The notes under the pieces are model-generated. The model made no database searches. It saw only the letters and a program-made list of their open reading frames with translations, and had not been told where the DNA came from. Positions 34,619 through 44,429 of a stretch of DNA of 64,000 bases are shown here, in pieces; position 1 is the stretch's first letter, and the number at the start of each line of letters is the position of its first letter. The DNA comes from Amycolatopsis solani. Lineage in GTDB: Bacteria > Actinomycetota > Actinomycetes > Mycobacteriales > Pseudonocardiaceae. The stretch spans positions 3,782,001 to 3,846,000 of the forward strand of contig NZ_JAWQJT010000001.1 of assembly GCF_033441515.1 (NCBI RefSeq), given 5' to 3'. Position numbers and translations under genes: made by a program.

Positions 34619-37600
34619 ATGAGCGTAGAGCGGATTTCGATCGTCGGTATCGGTCTCCGGTACCCCGACGCGAGTTCTCCGGAGGAGCTCTGGGAAAACG
34701 TGCTGGCCGGGCGCCGGGCGTTCCGCAGGCTGCCGGACGAGCGGATGAACCGGGCGGACTACTACTCGCCCGACCCGAAGGCGCCGGACCGCTTCTACGC
34801 CCAGAAGGCGGCGGTGCTGCGGGACTACGAATTCGACCGGGTGGCGCACAAGGTCGCCGGCAGCACGTTCCGGGCGACGGACACGACGCACTGGCTCGCC
34901 CTCGACGTCGCCGCGCAGGCGCTCGCCGACGCCGGGTTCGACGAGGGTGACGGCGCGCCGAGGCAGAGCACCGGTGTCGTCATCGGCAACAGCCTGACCG
35001 GCGAGTTCTCCCGCGCCAACATCATGCGGCTGCGCTGGCCGTACGTGCGCCGCACGGTCGCGGCGGCGCTGGGCTCCCGCGGCTGGGAGGACGAGGAGAC
35101 CGCGAGCTTCCTGCGGGAACTGGAGATCCAGTACAAGGAGCCGTTCCCCGAGATCAACGAGGACACCCTCGCCGGTGGCCTGGCGAACACCATCGCCGGC
35201 CGCGTCTGCAACCACTTCGACTTCGCCGGCGGCGGGTACACCGTCGACGGCGCCTGCTCGTCTTCGCTGCTTTCGGTGGTCACCGCGGCCAACGCGCTCG
35301 TGCAGGGCGACCTGGACCTCGCCATCGCCGGTGGTGTCGACCTGTCGATCGACCCGTTCGAGGTGATCGGCTTCGCCAAGACCGGCGCGCTGGCCAAGCG
35401 CGAGATGAAGGTCTACGACGCCGACTCCAACGGCTTCTGGCCCGGCGAGGGCTCGGGCATGCTGGTCCTGATGCGCGAAAGCGACGCGCTGGAGCAGGGC
35501 AAGCGGATCTACGCGTCGATCGGCGGCTGGGGCGTTTCCTCCGACGGCAAGGGCGGCATCACCCGGCCCGAGGCGGCCGGGCACCGGCTGGCCATCAAGC
35601 GCGCCTACGACCGCGCGGGCTACGGCGTCGAGACCGTTTCCTACTTCGAGGGCCACGGCACCGGTACCGCGCTGGGCGACGCCACCGAGATCGAGGCGCT
35701 GTCCACCGCCCGCCGCGACGCCGACCCGCTGGCCAAGCAGGCCGCGCTGTCGACCATCAAGGGCAACATCGGCCACACCAAGGCCGCGGCGGGCGTCGCC
35801 GGCCTGATCAAGGCGACGCTGGCGGTGTACCACCAGGTCATCCCGCCGGCCACCGGGCACCACGACCCGCACGAGTCGCTGACCGGCTCCTCGGCGCGGA
35901 TGTACGTCCCGCGCGAGGCGACGCTGTGGCCGGAGGACCAGCCGGTCCGCGCGGGTGTCTCCGCGATGGGCTTCGGCGGGATCAACTCCCACATCACCGT
36001 CACCGAGTCGCCGACCGCGCCGCGGCGGCGCGAGCTCGACGAGCGGGCCCGCTCGCTGGTCGCCGGGCGCCAGGACGCCGAGCTGCTGCTGTTCGAGGCC
36101 GACGACCTCGCGACGCTGCGCGGGAACATCGCGGCGACGCTGGAAGCCGTCCCGAAGCTGTCGTTCGCCGAGCTGACCGACCTCGCCGCGTCGCTGGCGA
36201 AGGAGCTTTCGGGCAAGGCGGTGCGCGCGGCGGTCGTCGCGGCCAACCCGGAGCACGCCGAGCGGAAGCTGACGAAGCTCCTGGAGCAGCTCGAGTCGGG
36301 TGACTCGGTCTTCGACAGCGCCGACGGCATCTTCGCGAGCAGCCGCGGCACCGCGCCGAAGATCGGCTACCTGTTCCCCGGCCAGGGTTCGGGACGCGGC
36401 GGCGACAGCGCCCTGCGCCGCCGGTTCTCCTCGGCCGAGGAGATCTACCGCGCGGCCGGGCTGCCGGCCACCGGCGACCAGGTCGCCACCGAGGTGGCGC
36501 AGCCCCGGATCGTCACCGGTTCGCTGGCCGCGCTGCGGGTGCTGCGCTCGTTCGGCATCGAGGCGGCCACGGCCACCGGGCACAGCCTCGGCGAGCTGAC
36601 CGCCCTGCACTGGGGCGGCGCGCTCGACGAGCGCGGGCTGCTGGCGCTGGCGAAGGTCCGCGGCAAGGTGATGGCCACGACGACCGGTGACGGCACCGGC
36701 GCGATGGCCGGGATCGCCGCCTCGCCGGGCCGCGTCGAAGAACTCGGCCTGGGCGACGACGTCGTCATCGCCGGGTACAACGCGCCCGAGCAGACCGTGA
36801 TCTCCGGGCCCGCCCCGGCGATCGACAAGCTCGTGGCTCGCGCCAAGGCCCAGGGCGTCGGCGCGACCCGGATCAAGGTCTCGCACGCCTTCCACTCGCC
36901 GGCGGTCGAGCCCGCCGCGAACGCGATGACCGAGAAGCTGGGCGAGTTCACCTTCTCGCGGCTCGAGCGGCCGGTCGTCTCCACCGTCAGCGGCGACGTC
37001 CTGCACGCCGCCGAGAATTTGGCGGAGCTGCTGCGCGACCAGATCGTGCTGCCGGTCCGCTTCCGCGAAGCCGCCGCCAAGGTGGCCGAGCGCAGCGACC
37101 TCGTGGTCGAGGTCGGGCCGGGCCGCGTGCTGACCGGGCTGTTCGAGGAGATCGCGCCGGAGACCCCGGTGCTCGCGATCGACACGGACAACGCGTCGCT
37201 GCAGGCGCTGCTGCGGGTCGTCGGCGCGGCGTTCGCGCTCGGCGCCGACCTGGCGGTGGACGCGCTGTTCGAGGGCCGGGTCGTGCGTGCCCTGCCGGCC
37301 GACGGGGTGTTCAACTTCCTGGCCAGCCCGTGCGAGGCGGCGCCGTCGATCGACAGCGAGCTGGCCGCCGAACTGGCCGCGGAGAAGGCGCAGGCCGCCG
37401 ACGCCGAGGCCGGCGCCGCCGAGGGCGAGTCCGGCTCGACGCTGGACCTGCTGCGCAAGCTCGCCGCCGAGCGCGTCGAGCTGCCCCTGGAAGCCGTCAC
37501 CGCCGACACCCACCCGCTCGACGACCTGCACCTGTCGTCGATCACGGTCGGGCAGCTGGTCAACGACGTCACCCGGGCGCTCGGGCGGCCCGCGCTGGAA

Positions 37601-40444
37601 GGCATGCCGAACTTCGCGACGGTGTGCCTCGGTGAGCTCGCCGAGATGATCGACGAGCTGGCGCAGACGGCCAAGCCGACCGACTCCGGCGCCGGCGAGG
37701 CCGCCGGTGTCGGCCCGTGGGTCCGGCCGTTCGCGGTCGAATACGTGCCCGCGCCGCGGCCCACCGCGGACCTCACGCCGGGCGCCGGGCACGCCGAGTG
37801 GCAGGTCTTCGCCACGCCGCGGCACCCGCTGGCCGAGCCGCTGAAGGCGGCGCTGGCGAAGGCGGGCGTCGGCGACGGCGTCCTGCTGGTCCTGCCGTCG
37901 GACTGCGACTCGAGCCACGTCGGCCTGTTCCTCGACGCCGGCCGCGCGGTCATGGCCGCCCCCAACGGCACGCGCTTCGTGGTCGTGCACCACGGCTACG
38001 GCGCCGCCGGCCTGGCCCGGACCCTGCGGCTCGAGGACCCGTCGGCGAAGACGACGATCATCGACTTCGCGGACCCGACCCCGGCGGGCGAGGACGAGAT
38101 CGCGACGGCCGTGTCCACCGTGGTGGCCGAGGTCGCCGCGACCACGGACTTCACCGAAGCGCGCTACGGCGCCGACGGCGGGCGCACCGTGCCGCGGCTG
38201 TCCGCGCTGGCCGCGCCGAAGCCCGGCCCGATCCAGGACTCGCTGGACGCGACCGACGTCCTGCTCGTCACCGGTGGCGGCAAGGGCATCACGGCGGAGA
38301 GCGCGCTCGCGCTGGCCAAGGACTCCGGAGCGCGGCTGGCCCTGCTCGGGCGCAGCGACCCCGAGTCCGACACCGAGCTGGCGGAGAACCTCGACCGCAT
38401 GGAGGCGGCGGGCATCCGCTACCGCTACGAGCGCGCCGACGTCACCAGCGCCCCGGCGGTGGCCGAGGTGGTCGCGCGGATCGAGGCCGACCTCGGCCCG
38501 GTCACCGCGATCCTGCACGGCGCCGGCCGCAACGAGCCGGCCGCCCTGTTCTCCCTCACCGAGGACAGCTTCCGCAAGACGCTCGCGCCGAAGATCGGCG
38601 GGCTCAACGCGGTGCTGAACGCGGTCGACCAAGACAAGATCAAGCTCCTGGTCACCTTCGGCAGCATCATCGGCCGGGCGGGCCTGCGCGGTGAAGCGCA
38701 CTACGCCACGGCGAACGACTGGATGACCGAGCTGACCCTGCGCTTCGGCCAGGAACACCCGCGGGCGCGGGCGATCGCGCTGGAGTGGTCGGTCTGGTCG
38801 GGCACCGGCATGGGCGAGAAGCTCGGCGTGGTCAGCGCCCTGATGCGCGACGGCATCACGCCGATCCCGACGGAGGAGGGCATCACCATCCTCCGCCAGG
38901 TGCTGGCCGACCCGGCCGCGCCGCCGGTGCTGGTGGTCTGCGGCCGCACGTCGGGCCTGGCCACGCTGCCGATCCAGAAGCGGGAGCTGCCGCTGACCCG
39001 GTTCGTCGACCGCGCGGTCGTGCACTACCCCGGCGTCGAGCTGATCACCGAGGCGGACCTGTCGGACGGGGCCGACCCGTACCTGACCGACCACCTGCTC
39101 GACGGGCAGCTGCTGTTCCCGGCGGTGCTCGGCATGGAGGCCATGACGCAGGCCGCGGCGGCGACGCTCGACCGCGTCGGCACCCCGGTGCTCTCCGACG
39201 TCGAGTTCCTCCGGCCGATCATCGTCTCGCCCGGCGGGTCGACCACGGTCCGGCTGGCGACGCTGGCCCGCGACGCGGATACGGTGGACGTCGTCATCCG
39301 CAGTGACGAGACGGGCTTCAGCGCCGACCACTTCCGGGCGCGGCTGAGCTTCGCGCGGCCGGCGGAACTGGGCGAGCAGGTGCCCCGCGACGTCGCGCTG
39401 CCGCCGGTGCCGGTGGAGCCGATCAGCGAGCTGTACGGCTCGGTCCTGTTCCAGGGCAAGCGGTTCCAGCGGGTGCTCGGCTACCAGCGGGCGAGCGCCC
39501 GGCACGCCGTCGCCGAGATCGCGACCAGCTCGAACCACTACTGGTTCGCGCCGTTCCTCCCGCAGGACCGGCTGCTGGCCGACCCCGGCACGCGGGACGC
39601 GATGATGCACGCGATCCAGTGCTGCGTCCCCGACGCGACGCTGCTGCCGCAGGGCATCGAGAAGCTGTACCTGGCCGAGCCGGGCGCCCAGCACGACGAG
39701 TACGTCCTGCTGGACGCGAAGGAACGCTTCCAGGACGGCGACAGCTACGTCTACGACCTCGACGTCCGCAACCCGGACGGCACCCTGGTCGAGCGCTGGG
39801 AAGGGCTGAAGCTGCGCGCGGTCCGCAAGCGCGACGGCGCCGGCCCGTGGGTCCCGTCGATGCTCGGGTCCTATGTGGAGCGTGCCTGTGAGCGGCTGCT
39901 CGGCGGGACGCGGGCGGTCGTGCTCGAGCCGGACCCGGCCGGGCGCCCGGCGGAGGGCATCGCCGAGCGGAGGGCGCAGACCGCGCTCGCCGCGGGCCGC
40001 GCGCTCGACAAGCCGGTCGAGGTCCGCTACCGCCCCGACGGCAAGCCCGAGTTCGACGGCGGCAACGTCGGCGCTTCGCACACCTCCCAGCTGACCCTCG
40101 TGGTCGCCGGCGCCGACCAGGTCGCCTGCGACATCGAGACGGCGATCGAGCGCACCGAAGAGGACTGGGCCGGCCTGCTCGGCGAGGAGCTGCTCGGTCT
40201 CGGCCGGCTGCTGGCCGCCGACACCGGCGAACCGATCAGCGTCGCGAACACCCGCGTCTGGAGCGCACTCGAATGCGTGCGCAAGACCGGGCTGATGACC
40301 CAGGCGCTGACCGTCCGCCAGGTCGACGCCGACGGGTGGGCGCTGCTCGCCTCCGGCAACGCCCGGATCGCCACCTGGTCGACCACCGTCAACGACCGGA
40401 CCGACCCGATCGTGTTCGCCGTGCTCCACGCAGAGGGGAACTGA
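34619..40444 (+). CDS. Iterative type I enediyne polyketide synthase PksE
   Basis: 1941 residues from ATG 34619, the usual length for the family. Domains in order: KS (~1-460) with Cys213 in VDGACSSSLL, His346 in EGHGTGT, His386 in GNIGHTKAAAG; AT (~570-880) with Ser656 in GHSLGE; ACP (~935-1010) with Ser973/Ser974 in DLHLSSITVGQLV; KR (~1210-1460) with VTGGGKGITAES; DH (~1480-1640) with His1492 in LTDHLLDGQ; C-terminal phosphopantetheinyl transferase with Asp1838 in ACDIETAIERTEEDW. The PPTase activates the enzyme's own ACP. With the E10 thioesterase it makes a linear polyene, the starting point for the enediyne core. All catalytic residues I looked for are present. Confidence 0.97.
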   Translation: MSVERISIVGIGLRYPDASSPEELWENVLAGRRAFRRLPDERMNRADYYSPDPKAPDRFYAQKAAVLRDYEFDRVAHKVAGSTFRATDTTHWLALDVAAQALADAGFDEGDGAPRQSTGVVIGNSLTGEFSRANIMRLRWPYVRRTVAAALGSRGWEDEETASFLRELEIQYKEPFPEINEDTLAGGLANTIAGRVCNHFDFAGGGYTVDGACSSSLLSVVTAANALVQGDLDLAIAGGVDLSIDPFEVIGFAKTGALAKREMKVYDADSNGFWPGEGSGMLVLMRESDALEQGKRIYASIGGWGVSSDGKGGITRPEAAGHRLAIKRAYDRAGYGVETVSYFEGHGTGTALGDATEIEALSTARRDADPLAKQAALSTIKGNIGHTKAAAGVAGLIKATLAVYHQVIPPATGHHDPHESLTGSSARMYVPREATLWPEDQPVRAGVSAMGFGGINSHITVTESPTAPRRRELDERARSLVAGRQDAELLLFEADDLATLRGNIAATLEAVPKLSFAELTDLAASLAKELSGKAVRAAVVAANPEHAERKLTKLLEQLESGDSVFDSADGIFASSRGTAPKIGYLFPGQGSGRGGDSALRRRFSSAEEIYRAAGLPATGDQVATEVAQPRIVTGSLAALRVLRSFGIEAATATGHSLGELTALHWGGALDERGLLALAKVRGKVMATTTGDGTGAMAGIAASPGRVEELGLGDDVVIAGYNAPEQTVISGPAPAIDKLVARAKAQGVGATRIKVSHAFHSPAVEPAANAMTEKLGEFTFSRLERPVVSTVSGDVLHAAENLAELLRDQIVLPVRFREAAAKVAERSDLVVEVGPGRVLTGLFEEIAPETPVLAIDTDNASLQALLRVVGAAFALGADLAVDALFEGRVVRALPADGVFNFLASPCEAAPSIDSELAAELAAEKAQAADAEAGAAEGESGSTLDLLRKLAAERVELPLEAVTADTHPLDDLHLSSITVGQLVNDVTRALGRPALEGMPNFATVCLGELAEMIDELAQTAKPTDSGAGEAAGVGPWVRPFAVEYVPAPRPTADLTPGAGHAEWQVFATPRHPLAEPLKAALAKAGVGDGVLLVLPSDCDSSHVGLFLDAGRAVMAAPNGTRFVVVHHGYGAAGLARTLRLEDPSAKTTIIDFADPTPAGEDEIATAVSTVVAEVAATTDFTEARYGADGGRTVPRLSALAAPKPGPIQDSLDATDVLLVTGGGKGITAESALALAKDSGARLALLGRSDPESDTELAENLDRMEAAGIRYRYERADVTSAPAVAEVVARIEADLGPVTAILHGAGRNEPAALFSLTEDSFRKTLAPKIGGLNAVLNAVDQDKIKLLVTFGSIIGRAGLRGEAHYATANDWMTELTLRFGQEHPRARAIALEWSVWSGTGMGEKLGVVSALMRDGITPIPTEEGITILRQVLADPAAPPVLVVCGRTSGLATLPIQKRELPLTRFVDRAVVHYPGVELITEADLSDGADPYLTDHLLDGQLLFPAVLGMEAMTQAAAATLDRVGTPVLSDVEFLRPIIVSPGGSTTVRLATLARDADTVDVVIRSDETGFSADHFRARLSFARPAELGEQVPRDVALPPVPVEPISELYGSVLFQGKRFQRVLGYQRASARHAVAEIATSSNHYWFAPFLPQDRLLADPGTRDAMMHAIQCCVPDATLLPQGIEKLYLAEPGAQHDEYVLLDAKERFQDGDSYVYDLDVRNPDGTLVERWEGLKLRAVRKRDGAGPWVPSMLGSYVERACERLLGGTRAVVLEPDPAGRPAEGIAERRAQTALAAGRALDKPVEVRYRPDGKPEFDGGNVGASHTSQLTLVVAGADQVACDIETAIERTEEDWAGLLGEELLGLGRLLAADTGEPISVANTRVWSALECVRKTGLMTQALTVRQVDADGWALLASGNARIATWSTTVNDRTDPIVFAVLHAEGN

Positions 40445-40446
40445 AG

Positions 40447-40899
40447 ATGACCGACTACTACGAGATCCGCCACACGGTCGGCTTCGAAGAGACCAACCTG
40501 GTGGGCAACGTCTACTACGTGAACTACGTGCGCTGGCAGGGCCGGTGCCGCGAGATGTTCCTGAAGGAGAAGGCGCCGGCGGTGCTCGAAGAGGTCCGCC
40601 ACGACCTCAAGCTGTTCACCCTCAAGGTGGAGTGCGAGTTCTTCGCCGAGATCACCGCGTTCGACGAGCTGTCCATCCGGCTGCGGCTGGAGGAGCTCAC
40701 CTCGACGCAGATCCAGTTCGCGTTCGACTACGTGCACCTCACCGAGGACGGCGAGGAGCGCCTGGTGGCCCGGGGACGGCAGCGCATCGCCTGCATGCGC
40801 GGGCCCAACACGGCGACCGTGCCGTCGCGGGTCCCCGAGCAGCTGCGCGAGGCGCTGGTGCCCTACTCGACGGCCGCGGTCAACGGCAAGGGAGTCTGA
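40447..40899 (+). CDS. Enediyne thioesterase E10 (hotdog fold)
   Basis: 150 residues from ATG 40447, three bases after the PksE stop. The hotdog pattern DYYEIRHTVGFEETNLVGNVY and NYVRWQGRCREMFLKEKAP matches the TEBC/E10 family, which releases the polyene chain from PksE by hydrolysis without a serine nucleophile. The PksE-E10 pair is the defining signature of enediyne clusters. Confidence 0.95.
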   Translation: MTDYYEIRHTVGFEETNLVGNVYYVNYVRWQGRCREMFLKEKAPAVLEEVRHDLKLFTLKVECEFFAEITAFDELSIRLRLEELTSTQIQFAFDYVHLTEDGEERLVARGRQRIACMRGPNTATVPSRVPEQLREALVPYSTAAVNGKGV

Positions 40900-40900
40900 C

Positions 40901-41476
40901 GTGGGCTACGAAGCAGAGCCGGCCGAGAGGACGCACGTCCTCAAGCGGCTGCGGACCTCGCCCGCCCGCCGCGGGCTGTCGGCCCAGCCGGGGCTGCGCC
41001 AGGTGATGGCGCAGTTCGCGACCGGGGTGACGGTGCTGACGGCGGGCGGGGAGGACGCGCACGGCATGACCGCCAACGCGTTCTCGTCGGTCTCGCTGGA
41101 GCCGCCGATGGTGCTGTGCTGCGTCTCCAAGGCGGCCCGGATGCACTCCGCGATCGTCACCGCGGGCTCGTTCGGGGTGAACATCCTCTCGGCCGACCAG
41201 CAGGAGCTGTCGAAGTACTTCGCCGACTGGCGCCGTCCCGACGGGATCGCCCAGTTCGAAGCGGTCGGCTACACGGTGGGCGGCAAGACCGGCTCGCCGC
41301 TGCTGACCGGGGCGCTGGCGTGGCTCGAGTGCGAGCTCGCGCAGGTGATCGAGGGTGGTGACCACTCGATCTTCCTCGGCCGGGTGGTCGCCACCAGCCG
41401 CGGCGAGGGCGAGCACGCGCTCGTCTTCTACGGCGGCGGCTACCACCAGATCGACGGGCGCGCTCGCGCGGCCTGA
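40901..41476 (+). CDS. Flavin reductase, enediyne E6-like
   Basis: 191 residues from GTG 40901, one base after the E10 stop. FMN-binding pattern: QVMAQFATGVTVLTAGGEDAHGMTANAFSSVSLEPP and VLCCVSK, ending with GEHALVFYGGGYHQ. Such short-chain flavin reductases provide free FADH2 or FMNH2 to two-component monooxygenases. E6 of C-1027 has this function. The most likely client in this window is the acyl-CoA-dehydrogenase-type monooxygenase at 58296. Confidence 0.9.
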   Translation: MGYEAEPAERTHVLKRLRTSPARRGLSAQPGLRQVMAQFATGVTVLTAGGEDAHGMTANAFSSVSLEPPMVLCCVSKAARMHSAIVTAGSFGVNILSADQQELSKYFADWRRPDGIAQFEAVGYTVGGKTGSPLLTGALAWLECELAQVIEGGDHSIFLGRVVATSRGEGEHALVFYGGGYHQIDGRARAA

Positions 41477-41490
41477 AGGGGACGGAAGTC

Positions 41491-42534
41491 ATGCTGATCG
41501 CGGTCACGGGCGGGACGGGGTTCCTGGGCGGGCACACGGTCGCGGCCCTGCTGCGGCGGGGCCACCGGGTGCGCCTGCTCGCCCGTGACCCCGGCCGCGT
41601 TCCGTCCACTGTGGACGTCGTGACCGGTGACGTCGCGGATCCGGGCGCGGTGGCCCGGCTCGTCCACGGGGCGGACGCGCTGCTGCACGCGGCGGGCGTG
41701 TACACCTTCGACAGCCGGCGCCGGGCCGAGGTGTGGCGGGTCAACGTCGAGGGCACGTCGGCCGTGCTCGACGCGGCCCGCCGCGCGGGTACCGGGCGGA
41801 TCGTGCACGTCTCCACCGTCGGGGCGCTGTTCCCGACCGGTGAGCCGTCGATCGGGGCGGCGAGCCCGGTCGGCGCGCCGCGGGAGGCCTACCTCGCGGC
41901 CAAGGCCGAGGCCGACCGGATCGCGCGCGGTCACCGGGACGACGGCGCGCCGGTCACCATCACCTACCCGCCCGCGCTGCTCGGCCCGGCGGACCCGCAC
42001 CTGGGTGACCAGAACGCGCGGCTGCGGGACCTGCTGCGCGGGCTGATGCCGATGTGGCCCTCGGGCGGGCTGCCGATCGGCGACGTCCGCGACTCGGCGG
42101 AATTGCACGCGCGGCTGTTCGATCCGGCGGCGCCGGGGCCGGCGTACTTCGGGCCGGGGCACTTCCTGCGCACCCGCGACTACCTCGGCGTGGTCCGGGC
42201 CGCGACCGGACGGCGGCTGCCCGCGGTGTTCCTGCCCGCGCGGGCGATGTTCCCGGTCGGGCGGGCCGCCGATCTCCTGCAGCGCGCCTGGCCGTGGCAC
42301 ATCCCGGCCGAGTACGGCGCGCTCTACGTCTGCGCCACCGCCGTCCCCGTCGACGCGGGCGCGCCGCACGCCGGCGTCCCCGCGCGGCCGCCGCTGGAAA
42401 CCGTGCGCGACACGGTGGCCTGGTTGCACGCGACCGGCCGGCTGACCGACCGGCAGGCGGGCGCCGTTGTCCTGTCCAGTGTGTCCACTGTGGACGCCGG
42501 TGCCGGCGCCCCGACCGAGGAGGTCCTGCCATGA
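41491..42534 (+). CDS. NAD(P)-dependent epimerase/dihydroflavonol-reductase-like protein
   Basis: 347 residues from ATG 41491. Extended SDR motif TGGTGFLGGHTVAALLRRGHRV, then VHGADALLHAAGVY. The usual active-site YxxxK appears as EAYLAAKAEADR. It probably reduces a ketone or epimerises an intermediate. The C-terminal ~90 residues are less conserved. It is coupled by a four-base overlap to the 59-residue protein and then the carboxylase genes, placing it in the same transcript as PksE. Confidence 0.85.
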   Translation: MLIAVTGGTGFLGGHTVAALLRRGHRVRLLARDPGRVPSTVDVVTGDVADPGAVARLVHGADALLHAAGVYTFDSRRRAEVWRVNVEGTSAVLDAARRAGTGRIVHVSTVGALFPTGEPSIGAASPVGAPREAYLAAKAEADRIARGHRDDGAPVTITYPPALLGPADPHLGDQNARLRDLLRGLMPMWPSGGLPIGDVRDSAELHARLFDPAAPGPAYFGPGHFLRTRDYLGVVRAATGRRLPAVFLPARAMFPVGRAADLLQRAWPWHIPAEYGALYVCATAVPVDAGAPHAGVPARPPLETVRDTVAWLHATGRLTDRQAGAVVLSSVSTVDAGAGAPTEEVLP

Positions 42535-42710
42535 CCGCCAGCGATGCCATCGAACCCGCCCGGTCGGCCGCGGCGCCGCCCGCCGTGCCGGACGTGCCCG
42601 CCGAGTGGCCGGTCCGCCCGATGCCCCGCCTCGGCCGCGGCATCGTGTGGTCCGACATCGTCGCCGAGATCGAGCACGACCAGCAGCTACGGATGAGGGA
42701 TGCCGCGTGA
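42531..42710 (+). CDS. 59-residue protein coupled to acyl-CoA carboxylase
   Basis: ATG 42531 overlaps the reductase stop, and its own stop overlaps the GTG of the carboxylase beta gene, so all three are translationally linked. The N-terminal half is Ala/Pro-rich and likely disordered; the C-terminal half reads GIVWSDIVAEIEHDQQLRM, a probable amphipathic helix. No family is recognised. Such tight coupling suggests it works with a neighbour, perhaps as a small carboxylase accessory. Confidence 0.65.
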   Translation: MTASDAIEPARSAAAPPAVPDVPAEWPVRPMPRLGRGIVWSDIVAEIEHDQQLRMRDAA

Positions 42711-44419
42711 GCGGAGGCCACGAATCCGGGGCCCAGCGAGCCGACGCGGAGGTGGTGCCGGTCCCGGAAGGGCCCCGGCCGGGCCGCCGCCGGCTCGCGC
42801 GGCCGGGGGAGACCGGGGACGCCCAGGTCATCGAGCTGGCCAGGGCGACCGACCAGGTGCGCGCGGAGCCCGCGGACATGCCGCTGCTGCGGCGCCGCCG
42901 CGACGAGCTCCGCGGGCACATCCACGAGGGCAAGCTCGACGCCGTGCGCCGCCAGCACTCGCTCGGCAAGCTCACCGCGCGCGAACGGCTGGCCCTGCTG
43001 CTCGACGAGGATTCGTTCACCGAGATCGAGCCCTACCGGCGCCACCAGGCGAGCGGGCCGGGCCTGGCGGGCAACCGCCCCTACACCGACGGCGTCGTCG
43101 CGGGGTCCGGCACCATCGACGGGCGCCGCGTCTTCGTGTACGCCCAGGACTTCACGCTGTTCGGCGGTTCGCTCGGCGAGGCGCACGCGGCCAAGATCCA
43201 CAAGGTGCTCGACCTCGCGGTGGCCAACGGCGCGCCGGTGATCGGGCTCAACGACAGCGGCGGCGCCCGGATCCAGGAGGGCGTGCTCGCGCTCAACGGC
43301 TACGGCGGCATCTTCCGCCGCCAGGTCGAGGCGTCCGGCGTGATCCCGCAGATCAGCGTCATCCTGGGCCCCTGCGCGGGCGGCGCGGCCTACTCGCCGG
43401 CGCTGGCGGACTTCACGTTCATGGTGCGCGACACCGCGCGGATGTACCTGACCGGCCCGGACGTCGTCGAGGCGGTCACCGGCCGCCGCGTCACCCACGA
43501 GGAGCTCGGCGGCGCCGACGTCCACGGCACCCATTCGGGCGTGGCGACGGTCGTGCACGACGACGAGGAGAGCTGCCTCGCCGACGTCCGCTACCTGGTG
43601 TCCCTGCTGCCGTCGAACTACCTCGACCCGCTGCCGGACGCGAGCCCGTCCGGCGCGAGGGACGACTACCGCCCGCGGCTGGCCGAGCTGGTGCCGGTCG
43701 AGCCGAACCAGCCGTACGACATGCACGACGTCTTCGCGGAGATCGCCGACGACGGCGAGTTCTTCGAGCTGCACGAAGGCTGGGCCCGCAACGTGCTGTG
43801 CGCGCTGGCCCGCATCGACGGCCGCGTGGTCGGCCTGGTCGGCAACCAGCCGGTGGTGTTCGCCGGCGTCCTGGACGGCCCGGCGTCGCAGAAGGCGGCG
43901 CGGTTCGTGCGGTTCTGCGACGCGTTCGGGATCCCGCTGGTGAGCCTGGTCGACGTCCCGGGGTTCCTGCCGGGCGTGGAGCAGGAGCGGAGCGGGATCA
44001 TCCGCCAGGGCGCGCAGCTGCTGCACGCGTACTGCGAAGCGACCGTTCCGCGGGTCCAGGTGATCCTGCGGAAGGCGTACGGCGGCGCGTACATCGTGAT
44101 GGACTCGCGGTCGATCGGCTGCGACCTGTCGCTGGCCTGGCCGACCAACCAGATCGCGGTGATGGGCGCGGAGGGCGCGGTGAACGTCCTGCACCGCCGC
44201 GAACTGGCGGCGGCCGAGGATCCTTCGGCGTTGCGGGCGAAGCTCGTCGCGGAGTACACGGAGGAGTACCTGAACCCGCAGTACGCGGCCGAGCGGGGGC
44301 TGGTGGACGACATCATCGACCCGGCGGAAACCCGGGCGGCGCTGGCGCGCGGGCTGGCCATGCTGCGGGACAAGCGGAAGCCGGGACCGTCACGCAAGCA
44401 CGGGAACCTGCCGATCTGA
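42707..44419 (+). CDS. Acyl-CoA carboxylase beta (carboxyltransferase) subunit
   Basis: 570 residues from GTG 42707; the first ~50 residues exceed the usual ~520. The carboxyltransferase domain is clear: HEGKLDAVRRQHSLGKLTARERL, GLNDSGGARIQEGV, GPCAGGAAYSPALADF (oxyanion hole) and, in the second half, DVPGFLPGVEQERSGIIRQG and KAYGGAYIVMDSRSIG. The enzyme transfers CO2 from biotin to acetyl- or propionyl-CoA. Here it would supply malonyl-CoA to PksE. No biotin-carboxylase alpha subunit is in the window, so it must use one encoded elsewhere. Confidence 0.93.
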   Translation: MSGGHESGAQRADAEVVPVPEGPRPGRRRLARPGETGDAQVIELARATDQVRAEPADMPLLRRRRDELRGHIHEGKLDAVRRQHSLGKLTARERLALLLDEDSFTEIEPYRRHQASGPGLAGNRPYTDGVVAGSGTIDGRRVFVYAQDFTLFGGSLGEAHAAKIHKVLDLAVANGAPVIGLNDSGGARIQEGVLALNGYGGIFRRQVEASGVIPQISVILGPCAGGAAYSPALADFTFMVRDTARMYLTGPDVVEAVTGRRVTHEELGGADVHGTHSGVATVVHDDEESCLADVRYLVSLLPSNYLDPLPDASPSGARDDYRPRLAELVPVEPNQPYDMHDVFAEIADDGEFFELHEGWARNVLCALARIDGRVVGLVGNQPVVFAGVLDGPASQKAARFVRFCDAFGIPLVSLVDVPGFLPGVEQERSGIIRQGAQLLHAYCEATVPRVQVILRKAYGGAYIVMDSRSIGCDLSLAWPTNQIAVMGAEGAVNVLHRRELAAAEDPSALRAKLVAEYTEEYLNPQYAAERGLVDDIIDPAETRAALARGLAMLRDKRKPGPSRKHGNLPI

Positions 44420-44429
44420 GGGGGCTCGG

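Noticed and set aside
34370..40429. A 2019-codon open frame on the minus strand
   Set aside because: It is antisense to PksE over its whole length. The codon bias of a G+C-rich gene keeps the opposite frame open, and its product is low-complexity Arg/Gly/Ala without a domain.
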